This document shows, in pieces, positions 56,179 to 64,000 of a stretch of DNA of 64,000 nt. Under the pieces are notes generated by a model. The model saw only the letters and a list, made by a program, of their open reading frames with translations, searched no databases and was not told the origin of the DNA. A program made the translations under genes and the position numbers. The number at the start of each line of letters is the position of its first letter. Position 1 is the stretch's first letter. This DNA is from [Actinomadura] parvosata subsp. kistnae (GTDB lineage Bacteria > Actinomycetota > Actinomycetes > Streptosporangiales > Streptosporangiaceae). The DNA is taken from positions 558,001 through 622,000 of the forward strand of contig NZ_OOHJ01000006.1 of assembly GCF_900323885.1 (NCBI RefSeq), read 5' to 3'.

Positions 56179-58144
56179 CTCACCGACCCTGGAGCCGCCC
56201 GCCCCCGAGTCGTCGGCGCCGCTGCCTGAGCCGCGCAGGCACGACAGGCATCAGCCGCTGAGCCGGGTCGACTACGCCGACCGGTTCGGGCCCACCGTCG
56301 GGGATCGTATCCGGCTGGCCGACACCAACCTGCGGATCGAGATCACCGAGGACTGGTGCGGCGGTCCCGGCCGCAGTGGCAACGAGGTCATCTTCGGCGG
56401 CGGCAAGGTCGTGCGGGAGTCGATGGGCCAGTCGTGCGCGCCGCGTGATGCGGCGCGGTTCGGCGCCCCGCAGCCGCCCGACACCGTCATCACCGGCGCG
56501 GTCATCCTGGATCACTGGGGGATCGTCAAGGCTGACGTCGCCATCCGCGACGGCCGCATCGTCGCGCTCGGCAAGGCTTACAACGACGAGACCATGGACC
56601 GGCTGCACGACGGCCACCCCACGGCAACGGACTTCGTGATCGGCCCGGAGACGGAGGTCATCTCCGGCAACGGCAAGATCCTCACCGCCGGCGGCGTCGA
56701 CACCCACGTGCACTTCATCTGCCCCGAGCAGATCACCGAGGCGCTGGCTTCGGGGGTGACCACGCTGATCGGCGGCGGCACCGGCCCGGCCGAGGGCAGC
56801 ACCGCCACCACCGTCACGCCCGGCTCCTGGCATGTGGCGCGGCTGTTCGAGGCGCTGGACGGCTTCCCGGTCAACATCGGGCTGCTCGGCAAGGGCAACA
56901 CGATGTCGACGGAGTCGCTGTACAACCAGGTGGAGGCGGGCGTGCTCGGCCTGAAGGTGCACGAGGACTGGGGCGCCACCCCGGCCGTGCTGCGCCGCTG
57001 CCTGGAGGTGTGCCAGGCGACGGGCGTGCAGCTCGCTCTGCACGCCGACTCGTTGAACGAGGCCGGCAACGTCGAGGACACCATCGCGGCCATCGGCGAC
57101 CACCCGATTCACGTCTTCCACGTGGAGGGCGCCGGCGGCGGCCACGCCCCGGACATGATCAAAATGGTCAGCCTGCCGAACGTGCTGCCCGCCTCCACCA
57201 ACCCGACCCGGCCCTTCACCGTCAACACGGTCAAGGAGCACATCGACATGGTGATGATCGCCCATCACCTCAACCCGCTGGTGCCGGAAGACCTGGCGTT
57301 CGCCGAGTCGCGGATCCGGCCCTCCACGATGGCCGCCGAGGACGTCCTGCACGACATCGGCGCGATCTCGATCATGTCGTCGGATGCCCAGGCGATGGGC
57401 CGCATCGGCGAGATGATCACGCGGACGTGGCAGACCGCGCACGTGATGAAGGAGCGGCGTGGCGCGCTGAAAGGCGACCAGGCGGGCCCGGACGGGCACG
57501 ACAACTATCGCGCCCGCCGCTACATCGCGAAATACACCATCAACCCGGCCCTCGCGCACGGCATCGACCACGAGGTCGGCTCGGTCGAGGTGGGCCGGCT
57601 CGCCGACCTGGTGCTGTGGGAGCCGAAGTTCTTCGGCGTCAAGCCGCACCGGGTGATCAAGGGCGGTCAGATCGCCTACGCGCAGGTCGGCGACGCCAAC
57701 GGTTCCATCAGCACCCCGCAGCCGATCCTGCCCCGCCCGATGTGGGGCGCGACCGGCCGGGCCCCGGCCGCCAACTCGGTCAACTTCGTCACCGCGGCCG
57801 CCATCGAGGCCGGCCTGCCCGGCCGGGTCAGCGTGCGCAAGACGTTCACGCCCATCCGCGACACCCGCAAGGTCTTCAAGGCCGACATGCGGGAGAACGA
57901 CGCCATTCCCGACCTCCGCGTCGATCCCAACACCTTCGAGGTGGTGATCAGCAGCTTGGAGGACGAGAACGTGAACAGGACGGAGACCGCCACGACCGAA
58001 CAGATCACCGAGATCGACACCGAGATCGAGCAGCTCGGCAAGGAGATCGAGGAGATCGAAGACATCGCCGACCCCGACCCCGACCCCGATCACGGCAAAG
58101 GCGCCAGTGAGCTGCCGATGGCGCAGCTGTACTTCCTGTTCTGA
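56171..58144 (+). CDS. ureC: urease alpha subunit, atypical
   Basis: 657 residues, about 85 longer than usual. It is the catalytic subunit of urea hydrolysis to ammonia and carbamate (EC 3.5.1.5). Nickel ligands are present: His179/His181 in [12 protein letters not shown], the carbamylated Lys262 in [13 protein letters not shown], His291, His317 and Asp405 in [14 protein letters not shown]. The flap motif, normally VCHHL, is IAHHL here: Cys replaced by Ala364, catalytic His365 kept. The N-terminus carries about 30 extra Pro-rich residues. Before the terminal [11 protein letters not shown] there is an acidic coiled insertion ([19 protein letters not shown], then [11 protein letters not shown]). 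GTG start behind GGAGG, overlapping ureAB. Probably active but kinetically altered; that is inference. Confidence 0.93.
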   Translation: MTDSPTLEPPAPESSAPLPEPRRHDRHQPLSRVDYADRFGPTVGDRIRLADTNLRIEITEDWCGGPGRSGNEVIFGGGKVVRESMGQSCAPRDAARFGAPQPPDTVITGAVILDHWGIVKADVAIRDGRIVALGKAYNDETMDRLHDGHPTATDFVIGPETEVISGNGKILTAGGVDTHVHFICPEQITEALASGVTTLIGGGTGPAEGSTATTVTPGSWHVARLFEALDGFPVNIGLLGKGNTMSTESLYNQVEAGVLGLKVHEDWGATPAVLRRCLEVCQATGVQLALHADSLNEAGNVEDTIAAIGDHPIHVFHVEGAGGGHAPDMIKMVSLPNVLPASTNPTRPFTVNTVKEHIDMVMIAHHLNPLVPEDLAFAESRIRPSTMAAEDVLHDIGAISIMSSDAQAMGRIGEMITRTWQTAHVMKERRGALKGDQAGPDGHDNYRARRYIAKYTINPALAHGIDHEVGSVEVGRLADLVLWEPKFFGVKPHRVIKGGQIAYAQVGDANGSISTPQPILPRPMWGATGRAPAANSVNFVTAAAIEAGLPGRVSVRKTFTPIRDTRKVFKADMRENDAIPDLRVDPNTFEVVISSLEDENVNRTETATTEQITEIDTEIEQLGKEIEEIEDIADPDPDPDHGKGASELPMAQLYFLF

Positions 58145-58212
58145 TCACCGCCTGTCGTGATCACCGTCTGTCGTGAACGACCGCCCCGCGCTTGAAAGGT
58201 GTGCCGCGTCCG

Positions 58213-58887
58213 ATGCATCGTGCCGCGCTGCTCGTCCTGGCCGACGGCCGCTTTCCTGCCGGCGGGCATGCCCACTCCGGCGGGGCCGAGGCGGCCGTCA
58301 CCGCGCGACGGGTGCGCGACGTGGCAAGCCTGCGGGAGTTCTGCCGCGGCCGGCTGCACACGGCTGGCCTGGTCGCGGCGGGCCTGGCCGCCGCGGCCGC
58401 CGCGGGCTACGACCCGCTCCTGCTGGAGGAGGCCGCCGACGCCCGCACCCCCTCACCTGCGCTGCGCCAGGCCGGGCGCAGGCTGGGCCGGCAACTGCTG
58501 CGCGCCGCCCGCGCCGCCTGGCCCTCGCCCGAACTCGACGCCCTGGCCGCGGCCCGGCCCCGCGGCGCGCACCAGCCCGTCGTCCTCGGCCTGGCCGCCC
58601 GTTCGGCCGGCCTGACGCCGCTGGACGCCGCTTATGCGGCTGCTTACGAGAGCGTCAGCGGCCCGGTCACCGCGACCGTCCGCCTGCTCAGGCTCGATCC
58701 CTTCGACGCCACCGCCGTCCTGGCCCGACTGGCCGCCGACCTCGACCATGTCGCGGCCGGCGCGGCCGAGGCCGCGCAGCGCGTCCCCGCCGACGGGGTG
58801 GCCGCGCTGCCGGCCGCCTCGGCGCCGCTGCTCGACATCACCGCCGAACAGCACGTCATGCGCCCGGCCCGCCTGTTCGCGTCCTGA
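58213..58887 (+). CDS. ureF: urease accessory protein UreF
   Basis: 224 residues. UreF motifs: LLVLADGRFPAGGHAHSGGA at the N-terminus, FCRGRLHTAGLVAAGLA, and the conserved tail TAEQHVMRPARLFAS. It bridges UreD and UreG in the chaperone complex that loads nickel into the apoenzyme. ATG 58213 is preferred because the family starts there; GTG 58201 is possible. It lies 68 bases after ureC. Confidence 0.9.
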   Translation: MHRAALLVLADGRFPAGGHAHSGGAEAAVTARRVRDVASLREFCRGRLHTAGLVAAGLAAAAAAGYDPLLLEEAADARTPSPALRQAGRRLGRQLLRAARAAWPSPELDALAAARPRGAHQPVVLGLAARSAGLTPLDAAYAAAYESVSGPVTATVRLLRLDPFDATAVLARLAADLDHVAAGAAEAAQRVPADGVAALPAASAPLLDITAEQHVMRPARLFAS

Positions 58888-58911
58888 CCACCACATCCCT
58901 GCGGAGCAGCC

Positions 58912-59613
58912 ATGCACCTGCACCACGACGACGCCTTTCCCGACAGCCACGTCCACGGCCCCGCAGGCTCCGCCGGCGAAGGACCGGACGGCCGGCGCCG
59001 CGCCCTGCGCATCGGCCTGGGCGGACCGGTCGGCTCCGGCAAGACCGCCACCGTCGCCGCCCTGTGCCGCACCCTGCGCGCTGAGCTGTCCATCGCCGTC
59101 GTCACCAACGACATCTACACCCGCGAAGACGCCGAATTCCTGCTGCGCCAGGCCGTCCTGCCCGCCGACCGCATCACCGCCGTACAGACCGGCGCCTGCC
59201 CGCACACCGCCATCCGGGACGACATCTCCGCCAACCTCGAAGCCGTCGAAGATTTGCAGGACCACCTCGGACCCCTCGACCTCATCCTCATCGAATCCGG
59301 CGGCGACAACCTCACCGCCACCTTCTCCAAGGGCCTCGTCGACGCGCAGATCTTCGTCATCGACGTCGCCGGCGGCGACGACATCCCCCGCAAGGGCGGC
59401 CCCGGCGTCACCACCAGCGACCTGCTCGTCATCAACAAGACCGACCTCGCCCCGCACGTCGGCGCCGACCTGGAGGCCATGGCCCGCGACGCCAAAGCCC
59501 AGCGCGGTGACCTGCCCACCGTGCTGACCGCGGTCAAAACCGCAGGCGGTATCACCCCTGTGGCCGACTGGATCCGCGAGCGGCTCGCCGCCTGGACCGC
59601 GGGCCCCGCATGA
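58912..59613 (+). CDS. ureG: urease accessory GTPase UreG
   Basis: 233 residues. P-loop [16 protein letters not shown], metal site [19 protein letters not shown] (the CPH motif), and [18 protein letters not shown]. The N-terminus is His/Asp-rich ([16 protein letters not shown]), possibly substituting for the missing UreE as a nickel store. ATG 58912; the stop overlaps ureD by ATGA. Confidence 0.95.
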   Translation: MHLHHDDAFPDSHVHGPAGSAGEGPDGRRRALRIGLGGPVGSGKTATVAALCRTLRAELSIAVVTNDIYTREDAEFLLRQAVLPADRITAVQTGACPHTAIRDDISANLEAVEDLQDHLGPLDLILIESGGDNLTATFSKGLVDAQIFVIDVAGGDDIPRKGGPGVTTSDLLVINKTDLAPHVGADLEAMARDAKAQRGDLPTVLTAVKTAGGITPVADWIRERLAAWTAGPA

Positions 59614-60445
59614 GGATCGCGGCCGCTTCGCCCCCACCCGCGCAGGGCGCCCCAGCGCAGCCCACACCGGCCCCGGCCGTGCCGGTTGAGCCCGGGCCCG
59701 GCGTGCGCGCCACCGCCCGCATCCGCGCCGCCCGTGCCGGCGACACCACCGTCTTGCCCGTGCTGGCCGGTGACGGCCCCTTCGACCTGCGCCGCACCCG
59801 CCCGCAGGGGAACCGGGCCCGGGTGTGCATCCTCGGCGTGATGAGCGCACCCCTCGGCGGCGACCGGCTGCGCATCGAGGCCACCGCCGAACCCGGCGCC
59901 CACCTGCACATCACCACCGCCGCCGCCACCATCGCGCTACGCGGCCCCACCACCGCCCACGCCACCTACGACGTGCACCTGCGCGTGGCCGAACAGGCGA
60001 GCCTGCACTGGCTGCCCGAGCCGCTGATCTCCGCCGCCCGCAGCAACCTGCGCCAGAGCTGCACCATCGACCTCGCCGCCGACGCCCGTCTCGTCCTGCG
60101 CGAAGAACTGGTCCTCGGCCGCTCCGGCGAACCACCGGGCCGGCTGACCACCCGCCTCACCGTCCACCGCGACGGACGGCCGCTGCTGGACCAGCAGAAC
60201 ACCTACGGGCCGGACGCGCCCGGCTGGGACGGCCCGCCGTCCTGGACGGCCACCGCGCCGCCGGCCAGCTCCTCATCGTCGACCCGGCCTACGACAAGGA
60301 GCCGCCCGCCGTCCGGCTGTTCGGCGACGACCCCGCGGGCGGGCAGGCCGTGCTGACCCCGCTCGCCGGACCTGCCGTCCTGATCACCGCGCTCGCCCCG
60401 AACACCCTGCGGCTACGCCACCTCCTCGATGCAGCCGACCCCTCG
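59610..60445 (+). pseudogene. ureD: urease accessory protein UreD, frameshifted and truncated
   Basis: The first frame gives the N-terminal two thirds (TAEPGAHLHITTAAATIALR, then SLHWLPEPLISAARSNLRQS and DARLVLREELVLGRSGEPPG). At about 60235 one base is missing; the next frame continues LDGHRAAGQLLIVDPAYDKE, then AVLITALAPNTLRLRHLLDA and runs into foreign sequence near 60445. Compared with the family only the last few residues are lost. UreD (UreH) scaffolds nickel insertion. If the frameshift is real, urease maturation would be impaired. Confidence 0.8.
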
Positions 60446-60455
60446 GCCGATGAGC

Positions 60456-60990
60456 TGCGGCCGGCCTCCCGGAAGGTCTCGGAGATGCGGTTCTTGCGGG
60501 AGTCGGAGCGCAGGCGCCGCATCAGCGTGGCCGAGGACAGGCGGCCCTCGCTGATGGAGATCGCCACCCGCATCAGGTCGAACCCGAACAAGGTGGCCAG
60601 GGCGAAGACCGGGGAGTTCTGGCCCTGCATTCGCCAGCAGCCCTTCGATCAGGTGCACCGACTCCCACCCCCCCGCACGGGATGAACCGGGCGAACAGCG
60701 CCACGTAGGTGTCGGAGACGTAGGGGCCGACGTGGCGATACCAGCTCAGCCAGTGGGCGGTACGCGCCACGATCGGCAGCAGCGACCGCTCGGGCATGCG
60801 TCGCTCGATCTCGGCCGCCAGACGCTCGGCGTCGGCATGGCTGCCCCTGGCGCGGCGGCGCTTGAGGGTGGGCACACCACCCTCGTCGATGACCAGATCG
60901 GCGTTGCCGAGGTAGCCGGCGTCCAGATGCGCGGCCGCGCTCAGGTGGGCGTCCTTGAGGTGAGCGACGAAACCGGCGGGGGTGTGACTC
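60456..60990 (-). pseudogene. Tn3-family transposase remnant
   Basis: Minus-strand text: HLDAGYLGNADLVIDEGG, then ERRMPERSLLPIVARTAHWL, YVALFARFIPCG, and in another frame QGQNSPVFALATLFGFDLM, then RVAISISEGRLSSATLMRRL and SDSRKNRISETFREAGR. These are pieces of the Tn3 DDE transposase core (usual SSTMLLRRLRSGSRKNATYTAFREVGR) with large internal deletions. It ends at the ureD 3' end, so the truncation of ureD and this element are connected. Confidence 0.7.
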
Positions 60991-61380
60991 CTGGGGTGGG
61001 GTGGGGTCGATTCCTGAGGGACGGGACCAACGTTCCGGTCGGCTCGGGTGTCCGCAAGGGAATCGGTGTCGTCCGCCTGTCCGGCGTGCGTTATTACGCG
61101 TGTACGCGCAGGTCGGCATAGGTGTTCACGCGAGGCCCGGCGCACCGGCCAGGAACCCCTTGCGAAGCCTTTATAGATCCATCTAGCATGACCGAATGTC
61201 CGCATTCAACACGAGTGGTGGGTGAAAGTCAGAGCGCACCTGACAACGTCGGGCGAATAGTCCCCGGCGCATGATGAGCGCATTTGTGCGCGCGCGTGGA
61301 TTCAGCCGCCTCGGGCCGTGAGAGATAGGAACACACGTGCATTCTTCAGTGGCCGCCTGCGAGTTCCCTGGCCGGTGCGG
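60991..61380. other. stretch without supported gene
   Basis: About 390 bases between the Tn3 remnant and the MFS gene. The last 200 bases are less GC-rich and probably contain the MFS promoter. Confidence 0.35.
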
Positions 61381-62658
61381 ATGACGTCGTCGCCCATGGA
61401 ACAACAGAAAGGATGGCGGACCCGGCTGCTCGAGTCCGTGGAGCTGCAGACGGGTCCTCGGCGGGTCCTGGCGATCTCGACGCTGGTGAACACCACGGGC
61501 AGCGGGCTGTTCCTCACGGCCGGGGCCCTGTACTTCACCCGCGTCGTCGGATTGTCCGTGGTGGAGGTGGGCGCGGGGCTCACGATCGCCGGTTTCGCCG
61601 CGCTCGCCGCCGGGATCCCGGTGGGCAGGATGGCCGACCGGTGGGGGCCTCGCCGGCTGTGGGCGATGTTCCTGGTGCTCGAAGCCTGCGCCATGGCGGG
61701 CTTCCTCTTCGTGAACTCCTTCCCGTCCTTCGTGGTCATGGCCTGCGCGAGCCAGTTCGCGGCGGCGGCCAGCCAGACCGCGCGCATGCCGGTGTTCCGC
61801 CGCATCGGCGGCGCCGGCGCGACCCGGCTGCGTGCCGTGATCCGGTCCCTGGTCAATGTCGGCACGAGTCTCGGTGCTCTGGCGGCCGGCGTCGTCATCA
61901 CCATCGACACCCGCTTCGCCTACACCGTCCTCATCCTCGCCAACGCGATCAGTTTCGCGGTGAACGTGTTCCTGGTCCTGCTTTTGCCCAAGCTGGATCC
62001 GCTGCGCGCCAAGTCGGAGAGCACGACGGGCGTGGCGCTGCGCGACCGGCCTTTCCTGGCGATCACCGTGCTGAATGGCATCCTGGCGTTGCAGGGGCCT
62101 GTGCTCACGTTCGCGATACCGCTGTGGATCGTGCAGAACACGGCGGCACCACGGTCGATATTCGCGATTCTGGTCACCATCAACACGGTGCTGGTCGCGC
62201 TTTTTCAGCTCAGCGCGACAAAAGGCATCGACAACGTGATAAAGGCGGGCGGCGCGGCCCGTACCGCGAGTATCGGCCTTTTCCTGGCGTTCTTTCTCTT
62301 CGGCTGGGCGTCAGGGTTCAGCGCGACCGTCGCGACCGTTCTGCTCATCGTCGGAGTAGTCGTGCTGACCTTGGCGGAGCTGCGTTATGCGGCTGCCGAG
62401 TTCGAATTGAGCTTCGGGTTGGCGCCCGCTCAGCTGCAGGGCGAATACAGCGGGGTCTTCGGGCTCGGGCAGGGTCTGGCCGCCTCGGCCGGGCCGTACC
62501 TGCTCGCGGTGCTCGTGCTAGGAGGAGCCGGCATCACCGGCTGGATCGTCCTCGGCGTGCTGATGGTGGCGGCGGGACTGCTGGTTCCGGCGGCTGTGGC
62601 GTGGGCGGAGCGGACCCGTTCCCATGAGCCGGAGGCGGGCTCGGAAGCCAAGGCCTGA
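61381..62658 (+). CDS. MFS transporter
   Basis: 425 residues with 12 predicted membrane helices. The A-like loop motif is GIPVGRMADRWGPRRLWAMF. Other helices are LVNTTGSGLFLTAGALYFTR and GASGITG-type glycine-rich stretches near the end (LVLGGAGITGWIVLGVLMVA). Probably a drug/proton exporter of the DHA1-like group. The start is uncertain between ATG 61381 and ATG 61396. It is convergent with a P450 gene; a shared terminator follows. Confidence 0.85.
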   Translation: MTSSPMEQQKGWRTRLLESVELQTGPRRVLAISTLVNTTGSGLFLTAGALYFTRVVGLSVVEVGAGLTIAGFAALAAGIPVGRMADRWGPRRLWAMFLVLEACAMAGFLFVNSFPSFVVMACASQFAAAASQTARMPVFRRIGGAGATRLRAVIRSLVNVGTSLGALAAGVVITIDTRFAYTVLILANAISFAVNVFLVLLLPKLDPLRAKSESTTGVALRDRPFLAITVLNGILALQGPVLTFAIPLWIVQNTAAPRSIFAILVTINTVLVALFQLSATKGIDNVIKAGGAARTASIGLFLAFFLFGWASGFSATVATVLLIVGVVVLTLAELRYAAAEFELSFGLAPAQLQGEYSGVFGLGQGLAASAGPYLLAVLVLGGAGITGWIVLGVLMVAAGLLVPAAVAWAERTRSHEPEAGSEAKA

Positions 62659-62662
62659 TGCC

Positions 62663-62713
62663 GGTGAGGCCGCCGTGGCCGAGTGCGAGGTGCTCGGCCA
62701 CGGCGGCCTCACC
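62663..62713. terminator. bidirectional terminator, 21-bp stem
   Basis: Perfect inverted repeat with arms starting GGTGAGGCCGCCGTGGCC and a 9-base loop, placed between the MFS stop and the P450 stop of two convergent genes. Confidence 0.85.
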
Positions 62714-62731
62714 GCTTTCACGTTCCGCCGG

Positions 62732-63940
62732 TCACCACGTGACCGGCAGGCGCTGGACGCCGTAGATGACCGCGGCCTGCCTCGTCGGCACCTCCTCGGG
62801 AGGAAGGGCGAGGCGTAGGCCGGGGAACCGTTCGAACAATGCAGGGAACGCCAGCCGCATCTCGGCGCGGGCGAGCTGCTGGCCGAGGCACTGGTGGATG
62901 CCGTGGCCGAAGGCGAGGTGGCCCATGTTCCGCTTTCCCGCCCTGGCGTACCGCGTGATGTCCAGGCTGTCCGGGTCGTCGAAACACGCGGGATCCCGGT
63001 TGGCCGCCGCCAGGGACATGCAGACCACCTGGCCCTTCTTGATGGTGACCCCTTCGATGTCCACGTCCTCCAGGGCCGCCCGCATCGGGCCGATGTGAAT
63101 GATGGTGAGGTAGCGCAGCAGCTCCTCGACCGTGCTGTCGATCAGTGAGGGGTCCTGACGCAGCGCCGCGACCTGGGCGGGATGCTCGAGCAGGGCGAAG
63201 GTGCCGAGCCCCAGCATGTTGGCCGTGGTCTCGAAGCCGGCGCCGAACAGCATGAAGCCGATGTTGGTGAGCTCCTCATCGGTGAGGTCGCTGTTGTTGA
63301 TCAGGTCGCTGTAGAAGTCGTCCGTCGGCCTGGCCCGCTTGCTGGCGATCAGCGGCGGGAAGAGGCTCTGCATGGTGATGAACGCCTCGATGAGGTCGGC
63401 CTGCTTGGTGTTCAGGTCGACGGCGACGCCCATCGCCCGCTGGAACTCCGCTCGCTCGCTCTCCGGGATGCCCAGCAGGTCGCAGATGACCGCCGACGGG
63501 ATGGGAACCGCGAACTCCTCGACCAGGTCGACGGGCGGGCCCGAACGTTCCATGGCGTCCAGGCAGCTTCGCACCACTGCGCTGATCTTCGGTTCGAGCT
63601 GTCTGATCCGGTGAACGGTGAACTGGGCGATGAGGAGCCGGCGGTAGCGGGTGTGCTCGGGCGGGTCCATGCGGATGAACATGCCCGGCTCGGACGGCTG
63701 CCGCTTCTTGGAGATGTCCCGATCGACGGGCAGGTGCATGAGCTCGCGCCGGTTGCTGAACCGGTCGTCCGCGAGGATCTTCCGCACGATGCGATGACTG
63801 CAGGCGAGCCAGCCCTCGTGCCCGTCGGCGAACGTCATCGGGGTGAGCGGATGCTGCTCGCGGATGCTGGCGAACACGTCCGGCGGGTCGAAGGGCCCAG
63901 GTCTCTTGCCGGTCGGAAAGGTGAACGCGGTTTCTGTCAC
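62732..63940 (-). CDS. cytochrome P450
   Basis: 402 residues, a soluble bacterial P450. Heme loop FGHGIHQCLGQQLARAEM with Cys ligand, ExxR in VEELLRY, I-helix oxygen-activation motif FGAGFETTANM (Glu precedes the Thr pair). Actinomycete CYP105/107-like; it hydroxylates an unknown substrate with external ferredoxin and reductase, none of which are in the window. The GTG start at 63940 lies behind GAGGAAG. The upstream region contains a 24-bp tandem duplication. Confidence 0.93.
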   Translation of the reverse strand: MTETAFTFPTGKRPGPFDPPDVFASIREQHPLTPMTFADGHEGWLACSHRIVRKILADDRFSNRRELMHLPVDRDISKKRQPSEPGMFIRMDPPEHTRYRRLLIAQFTVHRIRQLEPKISAVVRSCLDAMERSGPPVDLVEEFAVPIPSAVICDLLGIPESERAEFQRAMGVAVDLNTKQADLIEAFITMQSLFPPLIASKRARPTDDFYSDLINNSDLTDEELTNIGFMLFGAGFETTANMLGLGTFALLEHPAQVAALRQDPSLIDSTVEELLRYLTIIHIGPMRAALEDVDIEGVTIKKGQVVCMSLAAANRDPACFDDPDSLDITRYARAGKRNMGHLAFGHGIHQCLGQQLARAEMRLAFPALFERFPGLRLALPPEEVPTRQAAVIYGVQRLPVTW

Positions 63941-63943
63941 TGT

Positions 63944-63991
63944 GTCTTCCTCGAAGCGTGGAGCCTGGTCTTCCTCGAAGCGTGGAGCCTG
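63944..63991. repeat. 24-bp tandem duplication upstream of the P450 gene
   Basis: Two identical copies of GTCTTCCTCGAAGCGTGGAG plus CCTG in tandem. On the minus strand each contains GAGGAAG, so the P450 ribosome-binding site is present twice. The frame stays open through both copies (QAPRFEED twice). Confidence 0.9.
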
Positions 63992-64000
63992 CCCGTCCGT

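Noticed and set aside
56180-58093. 637-codon minus-strand open frame opposite ureC
   Set aside because: Antisense artefact of codon bias; ureC motifs are complete on the plus strand.

Overview
The window is high-GC DNA with a strong third-position G/C bias, frequent GTG starts and many TetR, PadR and LacI regulators. It encodes actinomycete-type families: an SGNH esterase, FG-GAP secreted hydrolases, CU044_5270-type sigma partners, and a fused urease gamma-beta subunit. Everything points to a chromosomal accessory region of a filamentous actinomycete, most likely Streptosporangiales (Nonomuraea/Streptosporangium-like). The genus is an inference; no rRNA or tRNA gene was seen.

Layout. 0-5.6 kb: decayed fragments, then a large minus-strand caspase/nSTAND1/14xWD40 gene broken by one frameshift. 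5.6-10.7 kb: an IS21 remnant, then an intact IS21-family element (istA/istB, 5-bp target duplication) whose left end is interrupted by a complete IS630-family element. 10.7-17 kb: a frameshifted membrane NTPase-TPR gene, IS4, IS5 and IS1182-type remnants, and conserved hypotheticals. 17-25 kb: SGNH hydrolase, PH-like membrane protein, divergent TetR/carboxylesterase pair, small secreted proteins, a pyrE-like gene, and a damaged sigma factor/CU044_5270 module. 26-32 kb: a LacI repressor with two identical 14-bp operators, diverging from an operon for polar amino-acid-type ABC uptake plus Gfo/Idh/MocA and FAD oxidoreductases. 32-34.5 kb: PadR, permease-prefix membrane protein and quinone oxidoreductase. 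35-40 kb: a membrane protein with tail repeats and a TetR-ABC exporter operon. 40-51 kb: serine hydrolase and several regulator/oxidoreductase pairs (SDR/TetR, TetR/MBL hydrolase, FAD monooxygenase/TetR, NmrA/TetR), separated by recombinase and transposase debris. 51-54 kb: two adjacent secreted peptidoglycan hydrolases sharing FG-GAP-type propeller repeats. 55-60.5 kb: urease genes ureAB-ureC-ureF-ureG-ureD, the last frameshifted and abutting a Tn3-type transposase remnant. 61-64 kb: convergent MFS transporter and cytochrome P450.

How the genes work together. The caspase-STAND-WD40 protein has the architecture of a sensor NTPase coupled to a protease and may be, or have been, an immune or cell-death switch. 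The 27-32 kb operon looks like a regulated uptake-plus-oxidation pathway for an amino-acid-like compound. The urease cluster encodes the enzyme and the accessory proteins UreF, UreG and UreD, but no UreE or nickel transporter lies in the window. Several genes (caspase-STAND, NTPase-TPR, MBL hydrolase, ureD, a small secreted protein) differ from an intact frame by a single base. Either this is a decaying region or the sequence contains indel errors; raw reads would decide.
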